Assembly: GCA_947441875.1 (NCBI GenBank)
Contig: CANEUR010000040.1
Coordinates: 1-8,332, forward strand
DNA: 8,332 nucleotides
Direction of reading: 5' to 3'
Source of the DNA: Rickettsiales bacterium
Lineage (GTDB): Bacteria > Pseudomonadota > Alphaproteobacteria > Rickettsiales > UBA1997
Shown here: positions 1 to 7,310 of the stretch, piece after piece
How positions within the stretch are numbered: position 1 is the stretch's first letter
Layout: each line of letters begins with the position of its first letter
Made by a program: the position numbers and the translations under genes
Notes under the pieces: generated by a model
What the model was told of the DNA's origin: nothing
Seen by the model: the letters and a program-made list of their open reading frames with translations, nothing else
Database searches by the model: none

Positions 1-2495
1 CTAATCTCGATCCTCTTGCTTTAACTCCTAAACAAAATGTGGCAGAATTGCAAATTTCTCATCATCAAATTTCTCAACAAAATTTGGCAGAAAAAGTTAA
101 TTTTAACAATCAAACTATTACATTACAGCAAGCAATTGTGCATTTACAAGCTAGTTATTGCCAAAATATTGGGGCAGAATTTGCTTATATTAAATCTGCC
201 GAACAAAAAAATTGGCTATCCCAACAACTGCAAAATCTACCAAATCAAGTTTTTAGTAAAGCTCAAAAAATTACTATCTTAGAACAAATTATACACACCG
301 AGAGATTCGAACAATTTTTACACAAAAGGTTTCCTGGTGCTAAAAGATTTTCTATCGAAGGTGCAGATAGTGCCATTTGTGCCATCGAGCAAATTATTAA
401 AACTTCTGCCGATCAGCAAGTTAAAAAAATCATCATCGGCATGGCTCATCGTGGCAGATTAAACACTCTAACTGGTGTAATGGCTAAGCCTTATCATCAG
501 ATGTTTGCCGAATTTCAAGGGGTTCCTGGTATTCCGCAAGAAGCTACTAAATCAGGCGATGTAAAATATCATATGGGCTATTCTAGTGTGCGAAACATCA
601 ACGGTCATCAAATTGGCTTATCTCTAGCTTTTAACCCTTCTCATCTCGAAGCGGTTAATCCTGTGGTTGCAGGAAGAATCAGGGCAAAACAAGATATTTT
701 GCACGATTATTCTCGCAAACAAGCTCTTGCTTTGTTAATTCATGGCGATGCTGCTTTTGCTGGTCAGGGCTCTGTTGCCGAAAATTTAATAATGAACGGA
801 TTAAATGGTTATAATACTGGTGGGGTAGTTCATTTAATTATCAACAATCAAATTGGTTTTACCGCTAATCCACAAGATTCTCGTAGTACTCTTTATGCTT
901 CTGATTTAGCCAAATCAATTGATGCTCCAATTTTTCATGTTAATGCCGATAGCCCAGAAGATGTTTGTAAAATCGCTCATCTAGCTATGCTATATCGCAA
1001 GCAATTTCAAAAAGATGTGGTCATCGATTTAATTGGCTACAGAAGATATGGCCATAACGAAGGTGATGAGCCTATGTATACTCAACCTGTAATGTATACC
1101 AAAATTAAAGATCATCCTACTCTTGAAAAAATTTATGCAGAACAACTTATTGCCGAAAAATCAATTGTAAGTGAGCAATATCAAGCTTTGGTTGCTACTT
1201 TTGAAAATCATTTGGCAAATGAATTTGAAATTGCTAAAACTTATAAACCAAGTAAAGCCGATTGGTTAGAAGGTAAATGGCAACATATCCAGCACAACTG
1301 CACCAAATTGCCACAAACCGCAGTAAATGCTAATCAGTTGCAAGAATTAATTACCAAAATCACCAAATTTCCTGCCGATTTTAATATTAATCCTAAAATA
1401 GCCAAACAACTCGAAGCCAAATTACAACTAGTAAAACAAGGCTTTGATATCGACTGGGGCACAGCAGAAGCCTTGGCTTTTGCTACTTTATTAAGCGAAG
1501 GCTTTCCAATTCGAATTACTGGGCAAGATTCTGGCAGAGGCACTTTTTCGCATCGTCATTCTATTTTACACGATATTAAAAATGCTAACAAATACAATAT
1601 CTTTTCACCACTGCATAACGATATAGCTAAATACGAGGTTCACGACTCTGTTCTTTCTGAATATGCGGTTTTAGGTTTTGAATACGGGTATTCTTTGGCA
1701 ATGCCAAATGCTCTTACCATTTGGGAGGCTCAATTTGGCGATTTTGCTAATGGTGCCCAAATTATTTTTGATCAATTTATTGCTTCATCCGAAGTTAAAT
1801 GGCTCAGAAAATCTAATTTAGTAATGTTGCTTCCGCATGGCTTTGAAGGGCAAGGTCCAGAGCATTCTTCGGCAAGGCTTGAGCGATATTTACAAGCTTG
1901 TGCCAACAATAATTTAAGAGTTGTAAATATTACCAATCCTGCCAACTTTTTTCATGCATTAAGAGGTCAGCTACACAGCAACGATCGCAAACCTTTAGTG
2001 GTTATGTCGCCTAAATCTTTATTGCGTCATAAATTAGCGGTTTCAAATATAAGTGAATTTACCAGTAAAAACTTTTGTGCAATATTACCAGAAACTCAAA
2101 ATCTCGATCATAGCAAGGTGAACCGAGTTATTTTATGTAGTGGCAAAGTTTATTACGATTTAGTCGAAGCAAGAGAAGCTAATAAAATAAGCAATGTTGC
2201 CATTATTCGCCTAGAACAACTCTATCCTTTTCCAGAGCAACAACTAGCAACAGAGCTTAAAAAATATCAACAAGCACAAATAATTTGGTGTCAAGAAGAG
2301 CCTAAAAATATGGGGGCTTGGCTTTATATTACCGAACCTCTAGAGCAAATTTTGGCAAATATTAATCATCTTACTTTACGTCCAAAATATGCGGGCAGAG
2401 TCGCTTGTGCTTCTCCTGCTACAGGTTATGGTTCTTATCATAGCAAAGAACAAAAAGCTTTAATTAACGAAGCTCTTGATTTACCTTTAATTTAA
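1..2495 (+). CDS. sucA: 2-oxoglutarate dehydrogenase E1 component, 5'-truncated by window edge
   Basis: This is the thiamine-diphosphate-dependent E1 subunit of the 2-oxoglutarate dehydrogenase complex, which decarboxylates 2-oxoglutarate and passes the succinyl group to lipoyl-E2 in the cytoplasmic TCA cycle. The frame is open to the left edge (first full codon at 3) and begins NLDPL, a motif that lies about 100 residues into bacterial SucA. The GTG at 39 is therefore not the start, and the N-terminal E2-binding region lies outside. In the visible 830 residues (counted from base 3) I see MAHRGRLNTL at 147-156, the ThDP/Mg motif GDAAFAGQG at 248-256 with NNQIGF at 281-286, GYRRYGHNEGDEP at 345-357, GQDSGRGTFSHRH at 507-519, WEAQFGDFANGAQ at 574-586 and LPHGFEGQGPEHSSARLER at 610-628. 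The C-terminus is complete and ends at TAA. Family length is about 930-990, consistent with only the N-terminus missing. No frameshift is seen. The next gene is lpdA, 6 bases on, not the expected sucB. Confidence 0.97.
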   Translation, partial: NLDPLALTPKQNVAELQISHHQISQQNLAEKVNFNNQTITLQQAIVHLQASYCQNIGAEFAYIKSAEQKNWLSQQLQNLPNQVFSKAQKITILEQIIHTERFEQFLHKRFPGAKRFSIEGADSAICAIEQIIKTSADQQVKKIIIGMAHRGRLNTLTGVMAKPYHQMFAEFQGVPGIPQEATKSGDVKYHMGYSSVRNINGHQIGLSLAFNPSHLEAVNPVVAGRIRAKQDILHDYSRKQALALLIHGDAAFAGQGSVAENLIMNGLNGYNTGGVVHLIINNQIGFTANPQDSRSTLYASDLAKSIDAPIFHVNADSPEDVCKIAHLAMLYRKQFQKDVVIDLIGYRRYGHNEGDEPMYTQPVMYTKIKDHPTLEKIYAEQLIAEKSIVSEQYQALVATFENHLANEFEIAKTYKPSKADWLEGKWQHIQHNCTKLPQTAVNANQLQELITKITKFPADFNINPKIAKQLEAKLQLVKQGFDIDWGTAEALAFATLLSEGFPIRITGQDSGRGTFSHRHSILHDIKNANKYNIFSPLHNDIAKYEVHDSVLSEYAVLGFEYGYSLAMPNALTIWEAQFGDFANGAQIIFDQFIASSEVKWLRKSNLVMLLPHGFEGQGPEHSSARLERYLQACANNNLRVVNITNPANFFHALRGQLHSNDRKPLVVMSPKSLLRHKLAVSNISEFTSKNFCAILPETQNLDHSKVNRVILCSGKVYYDLVEAREANKISNVAIIRLEQLYPFPEQQLATELKKYQQAQIIWCQEEPKNMGAWLYITEPLEQILANINHLTLRPKYAGRVACASPATGYGSYHSKEQKALINEALDLPLI

Positions 2496-2501
2496 TACTT
2501 T

Positions 2502-3911
2502 ATGCAAAATAAATTCGATTTAATTGTTATTGGTGCAGGTCCTGGTGGCTATGTTGCTGCTATTAGAGCTTCACAATTAGGCTTAAAGGTTGCTATTGTG
2601 GAAAGCACTCATCTTGGTGGAATTTGCCTAAATTGGGGCTGTATTCCTACTAAAGCTTTATTAAAATGCTCAGAAGTTAATCATTTGCTGCATAATCTCG
2701 ATAATTATGGTTTTACTGCCAAAGAAATTAATTTTGATTTTGAAAAAATCATTGCACGTTCACGTAATGTGGCAAAAACTTTAAGCAGCGGCATTGCATC
2801 GCTACTAAAAAAAAATAAAATAGAAGTTTTTAATGGTTTTGCAAGCTTTAAAAATAATAATCAAATCAATATTGAAAGTACAGAAGGTAATAAAACACTT
2901 GACGCGAGTTATTTTATTGTTGCCACTGGAGCAAGAGCAAGAATCATTCCAGGTTTTGAGCCAGACGATCAAATCTGGACTTACCGCCAAGCCATGACAC
3001 CAGCTAAATTACCAAAATCTATTTTAGTGGTAGGCTCTGGTGCTATCGGAGTTGAGTTTGCCTCATTTTATCGACAAATGGGTAGTGAAGTTATTTTAGT
3101 TGAAATGGCAGAGCAAATTTTGCCAGTTGAAGATGTCGAAATTGCCAAGCTTGCTTCGCAAAACTTTGAAAAACAAGGAATTAAAATTCACACCAAAACT
3201 ACAGTTGAAAGTATCAAAAAAAATAAACAATCTGTGGTTGCTACTCTTCAAACCGAAGGCAAGATCCAACAAATTGAGGTTGAAAAAGTCATTATGGCAG
3301 TAGGTATTGTTGCTAACACCGAAAATCTTGGTTTGCAAAATACTAAAATTAAACTAGAAAATGGGCGCATTGCTATTAATTTGCATTGTCAAACAAATGC
3401 AGAAAATATTTATGCCATAGGCGATGTAGTGGCGGGCCCTTGGTTAGCACATAAAGCTTCGCACGAAGCGGTTATTGCTGCCGAAACAATTGCAAGCAAA
3501 ATAGGTAAATATAATTCTAAAAAACTCCACACACTTAATATTAGCAACATTCCGGGTTGTACTTATTCTTTTCCACAAATTGCTTCTATTGGCATTACCG
3601 AGAAAAAGGCTAAAGAATTAAACTTAAAAATAAAAATTGGTAAATTTCCTTATCAAGCAAATGGCAAAGCTATTGCCATTGGCGAAACTTTTGGTTTAAT
3701 TAAAGTGCTTTTTGCCGAAGAAACTGGCGAATTATTAGGGGCTCATCTTATTGGGGCCGATGCCACCGAAATGATACAAGTTTTTGCTGTGGCAAAACAG
3801 GCCGAACTCACCGAGGCCGAATTAATGCAAACAGTTTTTGCTCACCCAACTTTAGGCGAAATGTTGCACGAAGCGGTATTATCTGCCTATGGGCAGGCAA
3901 TTCATTTTTAA
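2502..3911 (+). CDS. lpdA: dihydrolipoyl dehydrogenase (E3), alphaproteobacterial PDH-type
   Basis: This cytoplasmic FAD enzyme reoxidises the dihydrolipoyl group of E2 in 2-oxo acid dehydrogenase complexes and reduces NAD+. The protein has 469 residues, the usual length. In order I see the FAD-binding GAGPGG at 11-16, the redox disulfide Cys42/Cys47 in CLNWGC followed by IPTK, the NAD-binding GSGAIG at 178-183, the second FAD contact in YAIGD ending at Asp308, and the C-terminal dimerisation domain with the catalytic pair His448 and Glu453 (HPTLGE). All key residues are present, so it should be active. The GGICLNWGCIPTK form is, from family knowledge, typical of the E3 encoded with pyruvate dehydrogenase in alphaproteobacteria rather than of the usual OGDH-linked E3 (CLNVGC). 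It may serve both complexes. It starts 6 bases after the sucA stop with no Shine-Dalgarno, so translation probably depends on coupling. A relative such as mercuric reductase is unlikely because no metal-binding Cys pair ends the protein. Confidence 0.96.
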   Translation: MQNKFDLIVIGAGPGGYVAAIRASQLGLKVAIVESTHLGGICLNWGCIPTKALLKCSEVNHLLHNLDNYGFTAKEINFDFEKIIARSRNVAKTLSSGIASLLKKNKIEVFNGFASFKNNNQINIESTEGNKTLDASYFIVATGARARIIPGFEPDDQIWTYRQAMTPAKLPKSILVVGSGAIGVEFASFYRQMGSEVILVEMAEQILPVEDVEIAKLASQNFEKQGIKIHTKTTVESIKKNKQSVVATLQTEGKIQQIEVEKVIMAVGIVANTENLGLQNTKIKLENGRIAINLHCQTNAENIYAIGDVVAGPWLAHKASHEAVIAAETIASKIGKYNSKKLHTLNISNIPGCTYSFPQIASIGITEKKAKELNLKIKIGKFPYQANGKAIAIGETFGLIKVLFAEETGELLGAHLIGADATEMIQVFAVAKQAELTEAELMQTVFAHPTLGEMLHEAVLSAYGQAIHF

Positions 3912-3918
3912 TTGCTTT

Positions 3919-5694
3919 ATGACTCAACTCACTCAACAAAAAACTCAAACTGGCGCTCAAATTATTGTTTCAGCCCTTATAAACGAAGGAGTTGAAACCA
4001 TTTTTGGCTATCCTGGTGGAGCAATTTTGCCTTTTTACGATGCTTTATTTGTGCAAGATAAACTTAAGCATATTTTAGTGCGTCACGAACAAGCGGCAGC
4101 CCATGCCGCCGAAGGTTATGCACGATCTACTGGTAAAGTTGGGGTTATTACTGTCACTTCTGGTCCGGGAGCAACCAATGCCATCACAGGTTTAACCGAT
4201 GCTTTTATGGATTCTATTCCGTTAGTTTGCATTTCTGGGCAGGTTCCTACTAGCATTATTGGTACCGATGGTTTTCAAGAAGCCGATATTACTGGGCTTA
4301 CCAGATCTTGCACCAAGCATAATTATTTGGTAAAAAATATTAACGATCTTGGCTACATTATTCACGAAGCCTTTCATATTGCCAAAACGGGCAGACCAGG
4401 GCCAGTGCTAATTGATATTCCAAAAGATGTACAAAATAATCATGGGTTTTATTTAGGTAAAACTATAATTAATCGCCCTTCCTATCAATATTTAAACAAT
4501 AATAATCAAAATCAACCACTTGATCACAGCAAAATTACCGAGGCAGTTAAACTGATGCTTCAAGCTAAAAAGCCAATTTTTTACACTGGTGGTGGGCTGA
4601 TTAATTCAGGCGAAGAAGCTTGTCAATTGCTTTTTGATCTAGTATTAGCAACAGGTTTTCCTATTACTAGCACTTTAATGGGCCTAGGAGCTTTTCCTGC
4701 AAACAATAGTCAGTTTTTAGGAATGCTTGGTATGCATGGCACCTACGAGGCCAATATGGCAATGCATCAGTGCGACTTACTAATTAACATAGGAGCAAGG
4801 TTTGATGATAGAGTCACAGGCAAGGTTTCGGCATTTTCGCCTCATTCTCAAAAAATACATCTCGATATCGATGATTGCTCAATAAATAAAATCATTAATG
4901 TTGATGTTGCTATTATTGCCGATGCTAAAGTTGGCTTGCAAGCAATGCTTACACAATGGCAAAAACAAGCAACAACAAAACCAAACATCAGTTCTTGGTG
5001 GCAACAAATTAACGAGTGGCAAAGCATCAAGTCGCTTTCTTATCAAAATAGCGATACCACTATTAAGCCAGAATATGCCCTTGAATGTTTAAACAAGCTC
5101 ACTTTAAGCCAAGAGCCTTTTGTTTCAACCGATGTTGGGCAACATCAAATGTGGACTGCCCAATATATTTCTTTTAATAAGCCTAAAAAATGGCTCACCT
5201 CTGGTGGTTTAGGCACTATGGGTTATGGTTTGCCAGCGGCGGTGGGGGCGCAAATTGCTAATCCTGGCAGTTTAGTTTTATGTGTGAGTGGTGATGCTAG
5301 TTTTCTTATGAATATGCAAGAGCTTTCTACTGTTAAGCAATATAATTTGCCAGTAAAAATTATCATCATCAATAACCAATACATGGGTATGGTAAGGCAG
5401 TGGCAAGAGCTAGTTTATGGTAGCCGTGAAAGTCAATCTTACACTCATTCTTTACCAAATTTTGTCAAGCTTGCCGAGAGTTTTGGTATTTTGGGTTTAG
5501 AGTGCTCCGATCCTGCAAAACTCAATGAAATGTTTATCAAAATGCTTCAACATCAAGGGCCTGTGCTATTTAATTGCTTGGTTGAGGCTAGCGAAAATGT
5601 ATTTCCCATGATTCCCGCTGGTTCGGCTCACAATGAAATTTTGTTAGGTAGTCAAGCCAAGCAATATATTACCAAAGATTTTAATGCTGTTTAG
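3919..5694 (+). CDS. ilvB: acetolactate synthase large (catalytic) subunit
   Basis: This enzyme condenses two pyruvates to acetolactate, or pyruvate with 2-oxobutyrate to acetohydroxybutyrate, the first common step of valine, leucine and isoleucine synthesis. I chose the ATG at 3919, giving 591 residues: an in-frame ATG at 3889 would overlap lpdA and add ten residues that do not resemble the family, while the family homology begins soon after MTQLTQ. The N-terminal ThDP (Pyr) domain has the catalytic Glu57 in RHEQAAAHAAEGYAR. The central FAD domain carries GARFDDRVTG at 292-301. The C-terminal ThDP domain has GDASF at 458-462 and NNQYMGMVRQWQ at 485-496, including Trp495, which matches the herbicide-contact Trp of plant and bacterial enzymes. 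An Asn/Gln-rich linker lies at 193-199. The FAD domain and the adjacent ilvH identify the anabolic enzyme rather than the catabolic AlsS or glyoxylate carboligase. The gene sits 7 bases after lpdA with no room for an attenuator leader, so BCAA control of this unit, if any, must act elsewhere. Confidence 0.97.
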   Translation: MTQLTQQKTQTGAQIIVSALINEGVETIFGYPGGAILPFYDALFVQDKLKHILVRHEQAAAHAAEGYARSTGKVGVITVTSGPGATNAITGLTDAFMDSIPLVCISGQVPTSIIGTDGFQEADITGLTRSCTKHNYLVKNINDLGYIIHEAFHIAKTGRPGPVLIDIPKDVQNNHGFYLGKTIINRPSYQYLNNNNQNQPLDHSKITEAVKLMLQAKKPIFYTGGGLINSGEEACQLLFDLVLATGFPITSTLMGLGAFPANNSQFLGMLGMHGTYEANMAMHQCDLLINIGARFDDRVTGKVSAFSPHSQKIHLDIDDCSINKIINVDVAIIADAKVGLQAMLTQWQKQATTKPNISSWWQQINEWQSIKSLSYQNSDTTIKPEYALECLNKLTLSQEPFVSTDVGQHQMWTAQYISFNKPKKWLTSGGLGTMGYGLPAAVGAQIANPGSLVLCVSGDASFLMNMQELSTVKQYNLPVKIIIINNQYMGMVRQWQELVYGSRESQSYTHSLPNFVKLAESFGILGLECSDPAKLNEMFIKMLQHQGPVLFNCLVEASENVFPMIPAGSAHNEILLGSQAKQYITKDFNAV

Positions 5695-5696
5695 TT

Positions 5697-6188
5697 ATGT
5701 CTGATATCATCAAAAACCACATTATCAATATTATCATAGATAACGAATTTGGGGCTTTAGCAAGAGTTATTGAGCTTTTTTCGGCAAGAGGCTATAATAT
5801 TGAAACCTTATCAGTTGCTCCAATTTCTGGCAAGCAAAATGTTTCGGTTATTACCATTACCACCAATTGCAACTCTAAAACTATTGCTTTAATTTGCAAA
5901 CTTTTACAACGCATTGTGCCAGTTCACACTGCAAAACAACTTGGCGATCATCATATTAGTCAAGAATTAGTATTATTAAAAATTGCCGAATCTCCTTTAT
6001 TTATCGAAGATATTTTACAACATAACACCACCTGTCGTTGGCGCATTATTAATCCGCAAGCTTCAAAATCAGAAGCCAATCTCGAATTAATTGGCGATAG
6101 CCATAATATTAACCAAATAATTGAGCTTTTTGCTAGCCATAAAATTATCAGCATTGCCAAAAGTGGCTTGGTTGCAATTGATCTATGA
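5697..6188 (+). CDS. ilvH: acetolactate synthase small (regulatory) subunit
   Basis: This regulatory subunit binds IlvB, stimulates it and confers feedback inhibition, usually by valine. It has 163 residues, the usual bacterial length. An N-terminal ACT domain covers about residues 8-80 with the signature NEFGALARVIELFSARGYNIE. Asn16, Gly19 and Asn34 align by eye with the valine-site residues Asn11, Gly14 and Asn29 of E. coli IlvH, so allosteric control is probably retained. The C-terminal domain (about 85-163) begins with the conserved QELVLLKI stretch and ends AKSGLVAIDL, matching the ARSGVV ending of the family, but its middle is diverged. The start is 2 bases after the ilvB stop and there is no Shine-Dalgarno, so translational coupling is expected. 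The stop overlaps the tsaD start as ATGA. No ilvC, the usual next gene, follows. Whether it should be named ilvH or ilvN cannot be settled from sequence alone. Confidence 0.93.
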   Translation: MSDIIKNHIINIIIDNEFGALARVIELFSARGYNIETLSVAPISGKQNVSVITITTNCNSKTIALICKLLQRIVPVHTAKQLGDHHISQELVLLKIAESPLFIEDILQHNTTCRWRIINPQASKSEANLELIGDSHNINQIIELFASHKIISIAKSGLVAIDL

Positions 6189-7243
6189 ATAAAGCTACTA
6201 TCTGCCTAGCCATCGAAACATCATGCGATGAAACCGCTGTAGCAATTGTTGATAGTCATAAAAATATTTTAGCAAATATCATAAAATCACAAATTGATTT
6301 ACATCAAGTTTATGGCGGAGTTGTGCCAGAAATTGCCGCCAGAGCTCATCTTGATATTATCAGTAGCCTTGTGCTTTTAGCTTTAAAAAAGGCAAATTTA
6401 AATTTAGCAGAGATTGATTTTTTCTCTGCTACTTGTGGCCCTGGCTTGGTTGGTGGCTTAATTGTAGGCATTACAGTGGCAAAAACACTTTCTTCTTTGG
6501 CTGGCAAGCCTTTTGTGGCGGTAAATCATTTGATAGGTCATGCTCTTACTGCCCAGCTTACTAATTCAGTTTCTTTTCCGTATTTGCTTTTGCTTATTTC
6601 GGGCGGGCATTGTCAAATTTTGCTTGTTGAAAATATTGATAGTTTTATATTGCTTGGGCAAACTATCGACGATTCTTTGGGCGAATGCTTTGATAAAGTG
6701 GCAAAAATGCTTAATTTACCTTATCCTGGTGGGCCAATTATTGAAAAACTCGCTCAAAATGGCAATAAAACCGCTTTTAAATTTGCTTTGCCTTTAATTA
6801 GCAAAAAAAATCATCAACATTTATATAATTTTTCTTTTTCTGGCTTAAAAACCGCTGTGCGATTGCAAATTGAAAAACTCCAACCGCTTACTCAACAAAA
6901 TATTTGCGATATTTCGGCATCTTTTCAAGAAGCGGTGGTAAAAATTATGTTAAATCGTTTGCAAAATGTTTTACAACATCCTAAAATTTCACCTTTACTT
7001 GCCAACAACAGTTTATCGCAAATTGTTTTGGCGGGTGGAGTGGCGGCCAATCAATATATTTTAGGCTCTTTGCAACAATGGGCAAAAAATTATCAATTTA
7101 ATGTAATTGCTCCGCCAATTAATTTATGCACCGATAATGCGGTAATGATAGCTTGGGCTGCTTTGCAAAAATTTTTGTCTGGCAAAACAGACGATCTTGG
7201 CTTTGCCGTAAAACCGCACTGGCCCTTAAGTTTTTCTTTTTAA
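6185..7243 (+). CDS. tsaD: tRNA N6-adenosine threonylcarbamoyltransferase TsaD
   Basis: TsaD (YgjD/Kae1 family) transfers the threonylcarbamoyl group from threonylcarbamoyl-AMP to A37 of tRNAs that read ANN codons, working in the cytoplasm with TsaB and TsaE. The 352-residue protein has the ASKHA fold start AIETSCDETAVA (9-20), the Kae1 signature GGVVPEIAARAHL (44-56), GPGLVGGL (85-92), the metal-binding His115 and His119 in HLIGH, the nucleotide-binding SGGH (139-142), GGVAANQ (284-290) and Asp317 in CTDNA. His115, His119 and Asp317 correspond to His111, His115 and Asp300 of E. coli, so the metal site is intact. The start overlaps the ilvH stop by 4 bases (ATGA), typical of translational coupling. 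Its place at the end of a metabolic operon is unusual but has no evident functional meaning beyond co-expression. The last codons lie in a 14-bp tandem duplication. Confidence 0.97.
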   Translation: MNKATICLAIETSCDETAVAIVDSHKNILANIIKSQIDLHQVYGGVVPEIAARAHLDIISSLVLLALKKANLNLAEIDFFSATCGPGLVGGLIVGITVAKTLSSLAGKPFVAVNHLIGHALTAQLTNSVSFPYLLLLISGGHCQILLVENIDSFILLGQTIDDSLGECFDKVAKMLNLPYPGGPIIEKLAQNGNKTAFKFALPLISKKNHQHLYNFSFSGLKTAVRLQIEKLQPLTQQNICDISASFQEAVVKIMLNRLQNVLQHPKISPLLANNSLSQIVLAGGVAANQYILGSLQQWAKNYQFNVIAPPINLCTDNAVMIAWAALQKFLSGKTDDLGFAVKPHWPLSFSF

Positions 7244-7253
7244 GTTTTTCTTC
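7226..7253 (+). repeat. 14-bp tandem duplication across the tsaD stop codon
   Basis: Two adjacent copies of TTAAGTTTTTCTTY (7226-7239 and 7240-7253) differ only at the last base (T or C). Copy 1 encodes the end of TsaD (LSFS...). In copy 2, shifted by 14 bases, the same sequence supplies the TAA stop in frame and then non-coding DNA. The T-rich tract is not preceded by a GC-rich hairpin, so I do not call it a terminator. It may be a slippage product or a scar near the junction with the methyltransferase gene. Confidence 0.6.
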
Positions 7254-7283
7254 TTGAGATTAAAAATAAAATATCATTTAGAT
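7254..7283 (+). promoter_or_regulatory. weak candidate promoter for the methyltransferase gene
   Basis: TTGAGA (7254-7259) lies 18 bases before TTAGAT (7278-7283). This is a sigma70-like spacing, and the start of transcription would fall roughly 20 bases before the ATG at 7311. In DNA this AT-rich such matches arise often by chance, so this is a suggestion only. Read-through from the tsaD operon is an equal possibility, because no terminator is visible between the genes. Confidence 0.2.
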
Positions 7284-7310
7284 TGCAACAAAACACACCA
7301 AAATAAAATC

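Noticed and set aside
39..41. GTG as the start of sucA, giving an 818-residue protein
   Set aside because: The frame stays open to the left edge and reads NLDPLAL, which matches the interior of bacterial SucA, so the true start is outside the window.
1334..1543. Antisense reading frames inside sucA, lpdA, ilvB and ilvH
   Set aside because: All lie within well-supported conserved genes, have low-complexity translations and no family features.
3889..3918. Upstream ATG that would make ilvB start inside lpdA
   Set aside because: The ten extra residues do not resemble the family and would overlap lpdA by 23 bases; the ATG at 3919 fits the operon spacing and the family N-terminus.
7201..7260. Rho-independent terminator after tsaD, suggested by its T-rich runs
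   Set aside because: I find no stable GC-rich hairpin before the T tracts; the only dyad is a weak CTTAA/TTAAG pair.
7254..7310. TTG start that would lengthen the methyltransferase by 19 residues
   Set aside because: The extension is Lys/His/Asn-rich with no family match, and the ATG at 7311 lies just before motif I as in related enzymes.
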